A stretch of 64,000 nucleotides of DNA, from the NCBI RefSeq assembly GCF_038433205.1, contig NZ_JBCDNA010000003.1, positions 806,001 through 870,000 of the forward strand, written 5' to 3'. The translations under genes were made by a program, and so were the position numbers. Below are positions 15,488 to 23,815 of this stretch, in pieces. Position 1 is the first letter of the stretch. Every line of letters begins with the position of its first letter. A model generated the notes under the pieces. It had not been told where the DNA came from, ran no database searches, and saw only the letters and a program-made list of their open reading frames with translations. This DNA comes from Lutimonas vermicola. Its GTDB lineage: Bacteria > Bacteroidota > Bacteroidia > Flavobacteriales > Flavobacteriaceae.

Positions 15488-18103
15488 TTAATTTTCAAGT
15501 ATCTTTTCAGCCTCATCCAATGCCTGTTTCAGGCCTGAAGGGTTTTTTCCTCCCGCAGTGGCGAAAAACGGCTGGCCACCGCCTCCTCCCTGGATGAATT
15601 TTCCAAGTTCGCGAATAATATTACCGGCGTGTAAACTTTTGGTTTCAACCAGGTTTTTAGAAATATAAATAGTTAAGATTGCCTTTCCGTCGAGGTTTGA
15701 ACCTCCGATAAAGAACAGGTTGTCAATTTCTCCCGCAATTTCAAAGGCGATATTTTTCATGGAACCGGCGTCAGTGTCAAGCAGCGCCCCGATAAAATTA
15801 ACACCGTTGATCTCTTTTTTGTTTTTGATCAGGTCGTCTTTAAAAGATGCCGCTTTCAATTTATTTAACTGTTCAATTTCCTTTTTTAGCTTGTTGTTTT
15901 CCTCTTGCAGATTTTGTACAGATTTCAAAAGGTCAGCGGGGTTTTTAAGTACGGCTTTTATTTTTCCATAAGCCTCGTCCTGTTCAAAATAATAGTCCCT
16001 TGCAGCGTCATTGGTAATGGCTTCTATCCTCCTGATTCCTGAAGCTATCGCACTTTCACTCATGATCTTAAAATGCCAGATATCCCCGGTATTTTTTACA
16101 TGTGACCCACCGCAAAGCTCAGTTGATTGCCCAAATTTAATTGTTCTTACGGTATCCCCGTATTTTTCACCAAAAAGCATTATGGCTCCCGATTTTTTCG
16201 CTTCTTCTAAAGGAACATTCCTGTTTTCCTCGAGCGAAATATTTTCCTGAATTCTTGCATTTACAAAATTTTCAATGCTTTTCAATTCTTCTGGACTCAG
16301 TTTTGAAAAATGCGAAAAATCAAACCTAAGGCCTTTAGAATGAACTGCGGATCCTTTTTGTTCCACATGGGTGCCGAGCACTGTACGCAGGGCTTGATGC
16401 AATAAATGCGTAGCCGTATGGTTAGACATTATTCTGGAACGATATTCCCGATCCACAATTGCTTTGAATTTTTGCGTGGGATCCTCAGGAAGGCTTCTGA
16501 CATAGTGAAGAATCAGGTTGTTTTCTTTCTTGGTATCTAAAATATAGATTACATTGCCATTGCTCAATTCCAGATAGCCCTTGTCTCCGGCCTGTCCGCC
16601 TCCTTCGGGATAAAAGGGCGTCAAATTAAAAACCAGCTGGTACATGTCGCCATCTTTTTTAGATGACACTTTTCTGTATCTCGTAATTTTGACGTCAGCC
16701 TGTAAATAATCATAGCCTATAAATTCCTGTTCCACGTCATCCGAAAGGATATTCCAGTCATCGGTATCCACAGCGGCAGCTGCCCTTGAACGCGATTTCT
16801 GTTTTGACATTTCCTTATCGAATTCAGCTTCGTCAAAATCCATATTCCTTTCCCTTAAAATCAATGACGTAAGGTCTTTCGGGAAACCGTAAGTGTCATA
16901 TAACTCAAATGCTTTCTTTCCTGAAATACGTTTCTCTGTAGTGTTTGAGATGATGGAGTCAAGCAGGATAAGGCCCTGATCAAGTGTTCTTAAAAACGAA
17001 TGTTCTTCTTCTTTGATCACATTGTGAATCAGGTTTTTCTGAGACACTATTTCAGGAAAATTTTCACCCATTTGCGATTCAAGAACATTTGCAAGCTGAT
17101 AAATAAAAGGCTCTTTTTTGTTTAGAAAAGTAAAGCCGTAACGGATGGCTCGTCTCAGGATTCTCCTGATTACATATCCGGCACCGGTATTAGAAGGCAA
17201 TTGACCGTCTGCAATGGCAAAGGCCACCGCTCTAACATGGTCTGCTATAACGCGAATAGCAACATCTGTCTTTTCATTCTTGCCATAAACAGTATCGGTA
17301 ATCGTCTCAATCTCTCTGATGATCGGATGAAAAACATCCGTATCATAATTTGACTGTACTTTTTGTATGACCATACAAAGCCTTTCAAAACCCATCCCCG
17401 TATCAACATGTTTTTCGGGGAGCTTCTCCAAAGAACCATTGGCTCTTCGGTTGAATTCCATAAAAACGAGGTTCCATATTTCAATAACCAAAGGATGATC
17501 CATATTGACCAGGTCTTTACCCGGTGTTAGGGCTTTCTCTTCGTCAGACCTGATATCTATATGAATTTCACTGCAGGGGCCGCAAGGTCCCTGGGCGCCC
17601 ATTTCCCAAAAGTTGTCTTTTTTATTTCCTTTAAGGATCCTTTCGGCAGGTATATGTTTTTTCCAAAAATCATAGGCCTCATGATCAAAATCAAGCTGAT
17701 CTTCTTTGTCTCCCTCAAATACGGTCACATAAAGGCTGTTTTTGTCAATTTTAAAAACTTCAGTCAAAAGTTCCCAGGCCCAGGCAATAGCTTCTTCTTT
17801 AAAGTAGTCGCCAAAGCTCCAGTTGCCCAGCATCTCAAACATGGTATGGTGATACGTATCCATCCCAACCTCTTCAAGATCATTGTGTTTTCCCGAAACC
17901 CTTAAGCATTTTTGAGTATCAGCAACTCTTGGATAAACCGGTTCTTTCTGTCCGAGAAAAAATTCTTTAAATGGATTCATCCCTGCATTGACGAACATAA
18001 GGCTTGGGTCGTTTTTGTTGACCAGCGGAGCCGACTGAACTATTTCATGCTGTTTGGAAGCAAAGAAGTTCAAAAATTGTTTTCTGATTTCCTGTGAAGT
18101 CAT
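15488..18103 (-). CDS. alaS: Alanine--tRNA ligase
   Basis: An 871-residue class II synthetase of normal length. The aminoacylation domain starts with the typical IRKQFLNFFASKQHEIV and contains SLMFVNAGMNPFK (motif 1 region). The editing domain has NHTATHLLHQALR (zinc-binding HxxxH, about residues 562-566) and the CGGSHVKNTGDI motif. The C-terminal C-Ala domain ends with GGGGGQPFFATAGGK. It charges tRNA-Ala and clears mischarged Ser/Gly. It heads a gene cluster with the secreted hydrolase and the GSCFA protein. The divergent M23 peptidase gene shares the 119-base upstream gap. Confidence 0.97.
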   Translation of the reverse strand: MTSQEIRKQFLNFFASKQHEIVQSAPLVNKNDPSLMFVNAGMNPFKEFFLGQKEPVYPRVADTQKCLRVSGKHNDLEEVGMDTYHHTMFEMLGNWSFGDYFKEEAIAWAWELLTEVFKIDKNSLYVTVFEGDKEDQLDFDHEAYDFWKKHIPAERILKGNKKDNFWEMGAQGPCGPCSEIHIDIRSDEEKALTPGKDLVNMDHPLVIEIWNLVFMEFNRRANGSLEKLPEKHVDTGMGFERLCMVIQKVQSNYDTDVFHPIIREIETITDTVYGKNEKTDVAIRVIADHVRAVAFAIADGQLPSNTGAGYVIRRILRRAIRYGFTFLNKKEPFIYQLANVLESQMGENFPEIVSQKNLIHNVIKEEEHSFLRTLDQGLILLDSIISNTTEKRISGKKAFELYDTYGFPKDLTSLILRERNMDFDEAEFDKEMSKQKSRSRAAAAVDTDDWNILSDDVEQEFIGYDYLQADVKITRYRKVSSKKDGDMYQLVFNLTPFYPEGGGQAGDKGYLELSNGNVIYILDTKKENNLILHYVRSLPEDPTQKFKAIVDREYRSRIMSNHTATHLLHQALRTVLGTHVEQKGSAVHSKGLRFDFSHFSKLSPEELKSIENFVNARIQENISLEENRNVPLEEAKKSGAIMLFGEKYGDTVRTIKFGQSTELCGGSHVKNTGDIWHFKIMSESAIASGIRRIEAITNDAARDYYFEQDEAYGKIKAVLKNPADLLKSVQNLQEENNKLKKEIEQLNKLKAASFKDDLIKNKKEINGVNFIGALLDTDAGSMKNIAFEIAGEIDNLFFIGGSNLDGKAILTIYISKNLVETKSLHAGNIIRELGKFIQGGGGGQPFFATAGGKNPSGLKQALDEAEKILEN

Positions 18104-18222
18104 AAAATTTTATTAGAAGCGATATCTTTGAGATATATCAGAGACAAAAAAAAATTGTAAATTTGTTTTTTCTGCAGCTGATCTAGGCCAATTTTAGTTG
18201 CAAAAATAGTATATTTATAATT

Positions 18223-19194
18223 ATGGCGAAGGTAAAATATTATTACGATTCTGATACCTTATCTTATAGGAAAATAGAGCTTAGGAAGCGAGATAAATTC
18301 AGAAAAATGATGGTTTTTGTTGTGGCTTCGGCCATGATGGGAGGATTGATCGTTTTTTTTATGTACCAGTTCGTTGAATCTCCAAAGCAGAAAGTGCTTA
18401 AGCGTGAATTGGAGAACATGAAACTTCATTATGAGCTGTTGGAAAAGAAAATGGCCCAGGCAGAGGAAGTACTTGATGGAATTCAAAAAAGGGATAATAA
18501 TATTTACAGGACTTATTTTGAAGCCAATCCCATTCCCGAAGAGCAGAGAAAAGCAGGGTTTGGAGGAGTGAACCGTTATAAGTCCATGGAAGGATTTGAC
18601 AATTCTCAAATGATCATTAATGCGAGAAGAGACCTGGACATTCTTTCGAAACAATTATATGTTCAGTCCAAATCATTAGACGAGATCATTGATCTTGCCA
18701 AAGACAAAGAAGAACTGCTGGCTTCAATACCTGCGATTCAGCCCGTGAGTAAACAGGACCTTACAAGAATGGCTTCAGGTTTTGGATGGAGGCTGGATCC
18801 TTTTACCAAGGCGCGAAAAAGGCATAAAGGGATGGATTTTACATCTCCAAGGGGAACACCTGTTTATGCAACGGGTAACGGAAAAGTGTTAAGAGCAGAT
18901 TCAAACTCTTCCGGTTATGGCAAACATATCAGGATAGACCATGGGTTTGGTTATATAACCCTTTACGGGCACCTTTCAAAATACAATGTAAAAAGAGGGC
19001 AGAAAGTTAAAAGGGGTGACCTGATTGGTTACGTCGGAAGCACCGGTCGCTCTCAGGCACCTCATTTGCATTATGAGGTCCGCTATAACAAACAACAAGT
19101 TAATCCTATCAATTTTTACTATGGTGATTTGTCACCACAAGAGTTTCAGGAAATGTTAAAAATGGCTTCGCAAGAAGGGCAATCACTTGACTAA
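18223..19194 (+). CDS. M23-family metallopeptidase (LytM domain)
   Basis: A 323-residue membrane-anchored cell-wall hydrolase. The first ~30 residues are cytoplasmic and start MAKVKYYYDSDTLSYRKIE. One membrane segment follows (about 32-50), then a coiled-coil stretch. The C-terminal LytM domain (about residues 185-300) contains KRHKGMDFTSPRGTPVYA, SSGYGKHIRIDHGFGYITLYGHLSKY and the zinc-binding HLHYEVRYN. All ligands (His, Asp, HxH) are present, so it should cut peptidoglycan cross-links. Close homologues sit next to alaS in many Flavobacteriia. The stop overlaps the start of the MerR gene by one base (TAATG), which suggests co-translation. Confidence 0.93.
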   Translation: MAKVKYYYDSDTLSYRKIELRKRDKFRKMMVFVVASAMMGGLIVFFMYQFVESPKQKVLKRELENMKLHYELLEKKMAQAEEVLDGIQKRDNNIYRTYFEANPIPEEQRKAGFGGVNRYKSMEGFDNSQMIINARRDLDILSKQLYVQSKSLDEIIDLAKDKEELLASIPAIQPVSKQDLTRMASGFGWRLDPFTKARKRHKGMDFTSPRGTPVYATGNGKVLRADSNSSGYGKHIRIDHGFGYITLYGHLSKYNVKRGQKVKRGDLIGYVGSTGRSQAPHLHYEVRYNKQQVNPINFYYGDLSPQEFQEMLKMASQEGQSLD

Positions 19195-19523
19195 TGCAAA
19201 TAGACCTTAAGGATAAAAGATATTATAAAATTGGCGAAGTGGCCAAGGCTTTTGGAGTAAACACTTCATTGATTCGGTTTTGGGAAAATGAATTTGAAGT
19301 CCTTAAACCAAAAAAAAATAAAAAAGGGAACAGATTATTTACCCCTGAAGATCTTGAAAATCTAAAAATGATTTATTATTTGGTAAAAGAAAAGGGTTTT
19401 ACCCTTGAAGGGGCCAAAAATAAACTTAAGGAGAATCCGGATGAGGTTTTTTCAAAGCACAAGATTATTATGAGACTGGAAGAGATCAAAAACGAACTTG
19501 TTCAAATCAAGAACCAACTTTAA
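19194..19523 (+). CDS. MerR-family transcriptional regulator
   Basis: A 109-residue protein with an N-terminal MerR helix-turn-helix (YYKIGEVAKAFGVNTSLIRFWENEF), a wing with the NRLFTPEDLENLKMIYYLVKEKGFTLEGAK motif, and a short C-terminal coiled helix. No metal-binding cysteines or ligand domain are present, so it is unlike metal sensors. It is translationally coupled to the M23 peptidase gene. The role is unknown; this peptidase-MerR-LemA order is common in flavobacteria. The stop codon lies within the first unit of a 23-base tandem duplication. Confidence 0.9.
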   Translation: MQIDLKDKRYYKIGEVAKAFGVNTSLIRFWENEFEVLKPKKNKKGNRLFTPEDLENLKMIYYLVKEKGFTLEGAKNKLKENPDEVFSKHKIIMRLEEIKNELVQIKNQL

Positions 19524-19553
19524 AATTTAACAAGAACCAACTTTAAAATTTAA
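19508..19553. repeat. Perfect 23-bp tandem duplication over the MerR stop codon
   Basis: 19508-19530 and 19531-19553 are identical. The first copy includes the last five residues and the stop codon of the MerR gene; the second lies in the spacer before lemA. This looks like a recent slippage or duplication event. Confidence 0.95.
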
Positions 19554-19563
19554 ATAGAATATT

Positions 19564-20154
19564 ATGAAAAAATGGCTTCCCTTAATTATTATCGTAGTGA
19601 TCATTATTGGCATATTCCAATGGGGTATTGGCTTGAACAACACTATGGTTGAAAAGCAGGAAACTGCTAAAACCCAATGGGCCAACGTAGAAAGTGCCTA
19701 TCAAAGAAGATCAGACCTGATCCCTAATCTTGTGAATACAGTTAAAGGTTATGCTGATTTTGAAAAAGAGACCTTGGAGGCTGTCATCCAGGCTAGGGCC
19801 AATGCAACAAAAACAACCATTGACCCTTCGAATATCACTCCTGAACAAATGGCTGCTTTTCAGGAATCTCAAAATTCACTATCAGGCGCCTTGAGCAGAT
19901 TGATGGTAGTTGTTGAGAGATACCCGGATCTAAAAGCAAATCAAAACTTTTTGGAATTGCAAAGTCAACTGGAGGGAACCGAGAACCGTATCAATGTTGA
20001 AAGAAATAGGTTTAATGAACAGGCAAGGGATTACAACGTTTATGTAAGAAAATTTCCTGCAAATATAGTAGCCGGATTTTTAAATTTTGAGCCGATGGCA
20101 TTATTTCAAGCTGCTCCCGGAAGTGAACAGGCGCCAACAGTAGATTTTAATTGA
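19564..20154 (+). CDS. lemA: LemA family protein
   Basis: A 196-residue protein with an N-terminal membrane segment (LPLIIIVVIIIGIFQWGIGL) and an extracytoplasmic helical bundle. Family motifs are visible: NTMVEKQETAKTQWANVESAYQRRSDLIPNLVNTVKGYADFEKETLEAV and LENRINVERNRFNEQARDYNVYVRKFPANI. LemA proteins are widespread, and their biochemical role is unclear. They are usually encoded beside TPM-domain proteins, as here. A terminator directly after this gene (20178-20206) suggests that transcription partly stops before the TPM gene. Confidence 0.95.
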   Translation: MKKWLPLIIIVVIIIGIFQWGIGLNNTMVEKQETAKTQWANVESAYQRRSDLIPNLVNTVKGYADFEKETLEAVIQARANATKTTIDPSNITPEQMAAFQESQNSLSGALSRLMVVVERYPDLKANQNFLELQSQLEGTENRINVERNRFNEQARDYNVYVRKFPANIVAGFLNFEPMALFQAAPGSEQAPTVDFN

Positions 20155-20177
20155 TGCTCAGATCATATTAACTTAGG

Positions 20178-20206
20178 GCCAAAGCATCTCTTTGGCTTCT
20201 TTTTTA
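20178..20206 (+). terminator. Terminator after lemA
   Basis: GCCAAAG (20178-20184) pairs with CTTTGGC (20190-20196), followed by TTCTTTTTT. It lies between lemA and the TPM gene, so it may act as an attenuator between them. Confidence 0.8.
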
Positions 20207-20220
20207 TCATGTAGGAACTT

Positions 20221-20658
20221 ATGGAAGTAGAACAATTTTTAACAAACCAGGAGGAGCAAGAGATCATCGAAGTTATCAAGGAAGCGGAAAGGAATACGTC
20301 TGGCGAAATCAGGGTTCATTTGGAGAAGAGCCTCGACAGGGAACCTATTGCCAGGGCTCAGGAATTATTTTATCTATTGGGAATGGATAAAACAGCTGAT
20401 AAGAATGGTGTTTTATTTTATGTCGCTGTTGATGATCATAAATTTGCCATTATCGGTGATGAAGGGATTGATAAGGTAGTTCCGGATAACTTTTGGGAAA
20501 GTATAAAGGATGAAGTGATCAACGAGTTTGTAAAAGGGAATTCCAAAGACGGATTGGTCAAAGGAATACGCCATGCAGGAGATAAATTAAAAGAATACTT
20601 TCCTTATAACAACAAGGACAACAACGAGCTCTCTGATGAGATTTCGAAGCATCATTAG
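20221..20658 (+). CDS. TPM domain-containing protein
   Basis: A 145-residue protein consisting mostly of one TPM domain (also called TPM_phosphatase, YgcG-like). Conserved parts are IKEAERNTSGEIRVHLEKS, RAQELFYLLGMDKTADKNGVLFYVAVDDHKFAIIGDEGIDKVV and a C-terminal helical region. Unlike many TPM proteins it has no signal peptide or membrane anchor, so it is likely cytoplasmic. It follows lemA, its usual genomic partner. Many flavobacteria have a second, membrane-anchored TPM gene here, which is missing in this window. Confidence 0.88.
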   Translation: MEVEQFLTNQEEQEIIEVIKEAERNTSGEIRVHLEKSLDREPIARAQELFYLLGMDKTADKNGVLFYVAVDDHKFAIIGDEGIDKVVPDNFWESIKDEVINEFVKGNSKDGLVKGIRHAGDKLKEYFPYNNKDNNELSDEISKHH

Positions 20659-20722
20659 GAATTAATTACTACAGATATCGTAAAACAATTTCGTATTTTT
20701 GTAAACAAATTATTAAGCTTCA

Positions 20723-21775
20723 ATGTCAATATTTCATCAACTCCGCGTAAAGGAGGTAAGAAGAGAAACTGTCGACGCCGTATCAGTGGCATTCGATGTC
20801 CCCAATGAGTTAGAAAAGGAATTCAGGTTTTCACCCGGTCAGTATATCACAATTCAAAAAGATTTGCAGGACAGTCTTTTGAGAAGGGCCTATTCCATAT
20901 GTTCTTCTCCCGATAGCGGAGAACTAAGAGTGGCTATAAAGGAGGTTGATAAAGGCAGGTTTTCACACTTTGCCAATCAAGTTTTAAAACCAGGAGACCT
21001 GCTGAATGTTGCAGGCCCTGAAGGGCGATTTGTTCTCGAGACAAATGAGAAGCATCAAAAAGATTATTTGGCTATTGCCGCCGGTAGCGGTATCACGCCT
21101 GTCATCTCTATGATTAAGGCTGTACTGCAGAATGAAAGCAAAAGCAGATTTGCTTTAATTTATGGCAGTAAATCAAGTGATAAGACCATTTTTAAAAAGG
21201 AACTCGATTCATTGGTGGCTTCCTCTGAAGGAAGGTTGAAAGTTCAATATGTTTACAGTAAAATCATTAGTGATAAGGCATTGTTTGGCAGGATAGACGG
21301 TAAAATGGTCAAAGGACTTTTAAAATCTGATTTTTCGGGATATAACTTTGACACTTATTTTCTTTGTGGCCCTGAAGAAATGATCGATGATACAAAGAAG
21401 GTTCTGTTGAAAAATGGCGTAAAAGAAGAAGCTATAAAGCTGGAATTGTTTAGTGCAACGTCTTATAAAAAAGAAGTCACAAAATCACTGAGTGGAAACG
21501 TAGAGATTACAGTTGTTCTCGATGATGAAGAAACTACTTTTGATATGAGGATGGATGAACTTATACTGGATGCTGCAATTGCCAAAGGCCTTGATGCTCC
21601 CTACTCATGTCAGGGAGGGGTTTGCAGCAGTTGTCTGGCAAAAGTTGTTGAAGGCACTGCGCTTATGGAAAGAAATACTATTTTAGATGCTGATGAAATT
21701 GAGGAAGGTTTGATTCTAACCTGTCAGGCTCACCCCACCACCTCAACTATAAAAATTGATTACGACGACGTATAG
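20723..21775 (+). CDS. FAD/2Fe-2S ferredoxin reductase (PaaK/Hmp-like)
   Basis: A 350-residue oxidoreductase with three parts. The FAD-binding barrel has RRAYSICSSP (RxYS flavin motif). The NAD(P)-binding domain has AAGSGITPVISMIK and FLCGPEEMID. The C-terminal plant-type 2Fe-2S ferredoxin domain has cluster ligands Cys296, Cys301, Cys304 and Cys334. It passes electrons between NAD(P)H and a partner oxygenase or ferredoxin. The closest well-known relatives are phenylacetyl-CoA epoxidase reductases, but no paa genes are nearby, so the partner is unknown. It is a single gene with a TATTTTTG -7-like box about 23 bases before the ATG. Confidence 0.9.
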   Translation: MSIFHQLRVKEVRRETVDAVSVAFDVPNELEKEFRFSPGQYITIQKDLQDSLLRRAYSICSSPDSGELRVAIKEVDKGRFSHFANQVLKPGDLLNVAGPEGRFVLETNEKHQKDYLAIAAGSGITPVISMIKAVLQNESKSRFALIYGSKSSDKTIFKKELDSLVASSEGRLKVQYVYSKIISDKALFGRIDGKMVKGLLKSDFSGYNFDTYFLCGPEEMIDDTKKVLLKNGVKEEAIKLELFSATSYKKEVTKSLSGNVEITVVLDDEETTFDMRMDELILDAAIAKGLDAPYSCQGGVCSSCLAKVVEGTALMERNTILDADEIEEGLILTCQAHPTTSTIKIDYDDV

Positions 21776-21804
21776 TATTTTCTGGAAAATTTAAATTTTA
21801 CCCT

Positions 21805-22482
21805 ATGATCAATGAATATATCAATGCGGTATTATTAGGTTTCGGACTGGCCTTTATGGTAGGGCCGGTGTTTTTTACATTGATAGAAACAAGTATTACC
21901 AAAGGATTTCGTGCTGCTTTGACATTTGACCTTGGAGTGGTATTGGCCGACGCAATGTTTATTACCATTTCTTATTTTGGGAGTGTTACTATTTTACAAA
22001 AAATACAGGACGATCCAAGGATTTTTATGATTGGAGGCTTTGTGCTGGTATGTTATGGGTTGTACACTATTTTTTATCAAAAAACCAAAAAGATAGTTAC
22101 AGACAAGGATTTGGTAGTCGTTGAATCAAACAATTATCCCGGTCTCTTTCTTAAAGGATTTTTTTTAAATACGATTAATTTTGGCATGCTGGCTTTTTGG
22201 CTGGCCGTAGTGATAGCGGTAAGTTCGAATTTTCAGGTGGATTCGGGAAAGGTCTTTAATTATTTCGCTGTCGTCATCATTACGTTTTTGTTAACGGATG
22301 TTGTTAAGATTCTTGCTGCTAAACAGTTAAAGGAAAAATTGACACCTGTTGTTTTAAGGAAGATCCGTCATGTTCTGGGTATCTTTTTTATCGTTTTCGG
22401 AATCATACTGGCTACGAAAAGGTATATTCCCCAAAAAACCATTGATAGAATTGATAATGTGATCGAAAAGGTGAGGTCTTAA
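21805..22482 (+). CDS. LysE-family transporter
   Basis: A 225-residue membrane protein with about six hydrophobic segments. The first has the LysE/RhtB signature LGFGLAFMVGPVFFTLIETSITKGFRAALTF (conserved G-P motif). The family exports amino acids or related small molecules. The substrate cannot be read from the sequence. The gene starts 29 bases after the reductase and may be co-transcribed with it. It overlaps the convergent TPR gene by 4 bases at the stop codons. Confidence 0.88.
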   Translation: MINEYINAVLLGFGLAFMVGPVFFTLIETSITKGFRAALTFDLGVVLADAMFITISYFGSVTILQKIQDDPRIFMIGGFVLVCYGLYTIFYQKTKKIVTDKDLVVVESNNYPGLFLKGFFLNTINFGMLAFWLAVVIAVSSNFQVDSGKVFNYFAVVIITFLLTDVVKILAAKQLKEKLTPVVLRKIRHVLGIFFIVFGIILATKRYIPQKTIDRIDNVIEKVRS

Positions 22483-23342
22483 TTATTTTGAACCTTGAGA
22501 TTGTATTTATCTGCCACTTTATTAAAGACTTCAAGTTTGTCCTGATTTTTTAGATCCTTATACATATAACCGATTTTTTTTGCCGCATCAGCCCTGTAAG
22601 GAGAATTCTGCGCAGTATAAATAGTATAGGCTCTGATCAGGTGGTCCAGTCCGGCTTCTTCCTGATCATGTGTGTATAAAATAAGACCTAATCCATAGTA
22701 CCCCTCTGGATCTTCAGAATAAATTTCGATGAATTTGTTATAATACGTAACGGCCTCTTGATATTGTTTGTTCAGATTATAGGTTATTGCAATATTGAGC
22801 AAAGGAAGCCTACCCTCTGGGTAGATCTCAAGCGATTTTAAATAAGCCTCAATGGCTTTTTCGTATTGTTCGTTTTTACGGTAACTGATCCCCATATTGT
22901 CCCAGGCAAAAGCAAAGTTAGGATCAATCTCAACTGCTTTTGTGAATTTTATTATGGCATTTTCAATATCACCGTCATTGATGTATTCCATCCCGTCATC
23001 ATAGGCTAGTTGTGCAAGTACGTTATCAGAAGATGCGTATTTAAATTTTTTGTTTTCTGTAAAGGCTAACTCTTTAAGTGGCTGACAATGTTGAACCAAA
23101 TAGTTTTCCACCATCTTATAATTCATGTCAAGATTTTGCTGTTCAGTACTACCTTGAGCAGCATTTTCTAACGATTTTTTGATACAGGCCTGGATATTTT
23201 GATTTTTGTTTTCCAGTGAGGATTCGATTTCTGATATACACTCACAGGCATCTGTTGATGCAGCAAGCAGTTTATCTTGATTTTTATCCTGGGCATACCC
23301 GAGTGCAAATGCGAATATTAAAATATATTTAATTATTTTCAA
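22479..23342 (-). CDS. Secreted tetratricopeptide-repeat protein
   Basis: A 287-residue protein with a signal peptide (MKIIKYILIFAFALGYAQ) and a cysteine-containing N-terminal part (ACECISEIESSLENKNQNIQACIKK). About four TPR units follow (residues ~110-270; for example AFAWDNMGISYRKNEQYEKAIEAYLKSLEI). It probably acts as a protein-interaction scaffold in the periplasm. An upstream ATG at 23444 would read through the end of dut out of frame and give a nonsensical N-terminus. The TTG at 23342-23340, exactly at the start of the signal peptide and after the dut stop, is the more likely start. It follows dut in the same direction. Confidence 0.8.
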   Translation of the reverse strand: MKIIKYILIFAFALGYAQDKNQDKLLAASTDACECISEIESSLENKNQNIQACIKKSLENAAQGSTEQQNLDMNYKMVENYLVQHCQPLKELAFTENKKFKYASSDNVLAQLAYDDGMEYINDGDIENAIIKFTKAVEIDPNFAFAWDNMGISYRKNEQYEKAIEAYLKSLEIYPEGRLPLLNIAITYNLNKQYQEAVTYYNKFIEIYSEDPEGYYGLGLILYTHDQEEAGLDHLIRAYTIYTAQNSPYRADAAKKIGYMYKDLKNQDKLEVFNKVADKYNLKVQNN

Positions 23343-23374
23343 AAGAAGGATATTTTTAATGTGTTCTGTTTTGT

Positions 23375-23815
23375 TTAAATACCTGTGCTGCCAAATCCGC
23401 CTTGTCCGCGTTTGGTCACATCTAGAACGTTTACTTCCTCCCATTTAGTATGTACATACCTTGCAATTATCAATTGTGCGATCCTGTCACCGTCATTTAT
23501 ACTAAAGTTTTCATTCGATAAATTGACCAGAATGACGCCAATTTCACCCCTGTAATCGGCATCAATAGTGCCGGGTGCATTCAGTACACTTATGCCGAAT
23601 TTAGCGGCCAGTCCGCTTCTAGGCCGTACTTGTGCTTCAAAGCCCGGAGGCAGGGCTATAAATAAGCCTGTTTTAACAACAGCTCTTTCTAATGGTTTGA
23701 GGGTAACATTTTCGCTTAGATTGGCTCTTAGGTCCATCCCGGCAGATGAGCTCGTTTCGTATGCAGGGGTAGGATGAGCTGACTTGTTGATGATCTTGAT
23801 GATTACGTTTTCCAT
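23375..23815 (-). CDS. dut: dUTP diphosphatase
   Basis: A 146-residue trimeric dUTPase of normal length. All five family motifs are visible: AGMDLRANL (1), RSGLA (2), GTIDADYRGEIGVILVN (3, with the catalytic Asp), GDRIAQLII (4) and the C-terminal RGQGGFGSTG (5), which closes over the active site. It hydrolyses dUTP to dUMP and diphosphate, keeping uracil out of DNA. The start overlaps the end of the upstream flippase gene by 13 bases, so the two are probably transcribed together. Confidence 0.97.
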   Translation of the reverse strand: MENVIIKIINKSAHPTPAYETSSSAGMDLRANLSENVTLKPLERAVVKTGLFIALPPGFEAQVRPRSGLAAKFGISVLNAPGTIDADYRGEIGVILVNLSNENFSINDGDRIAQLIIARYVHTKWEEVNVLDVTKRGQGGFGSTGI

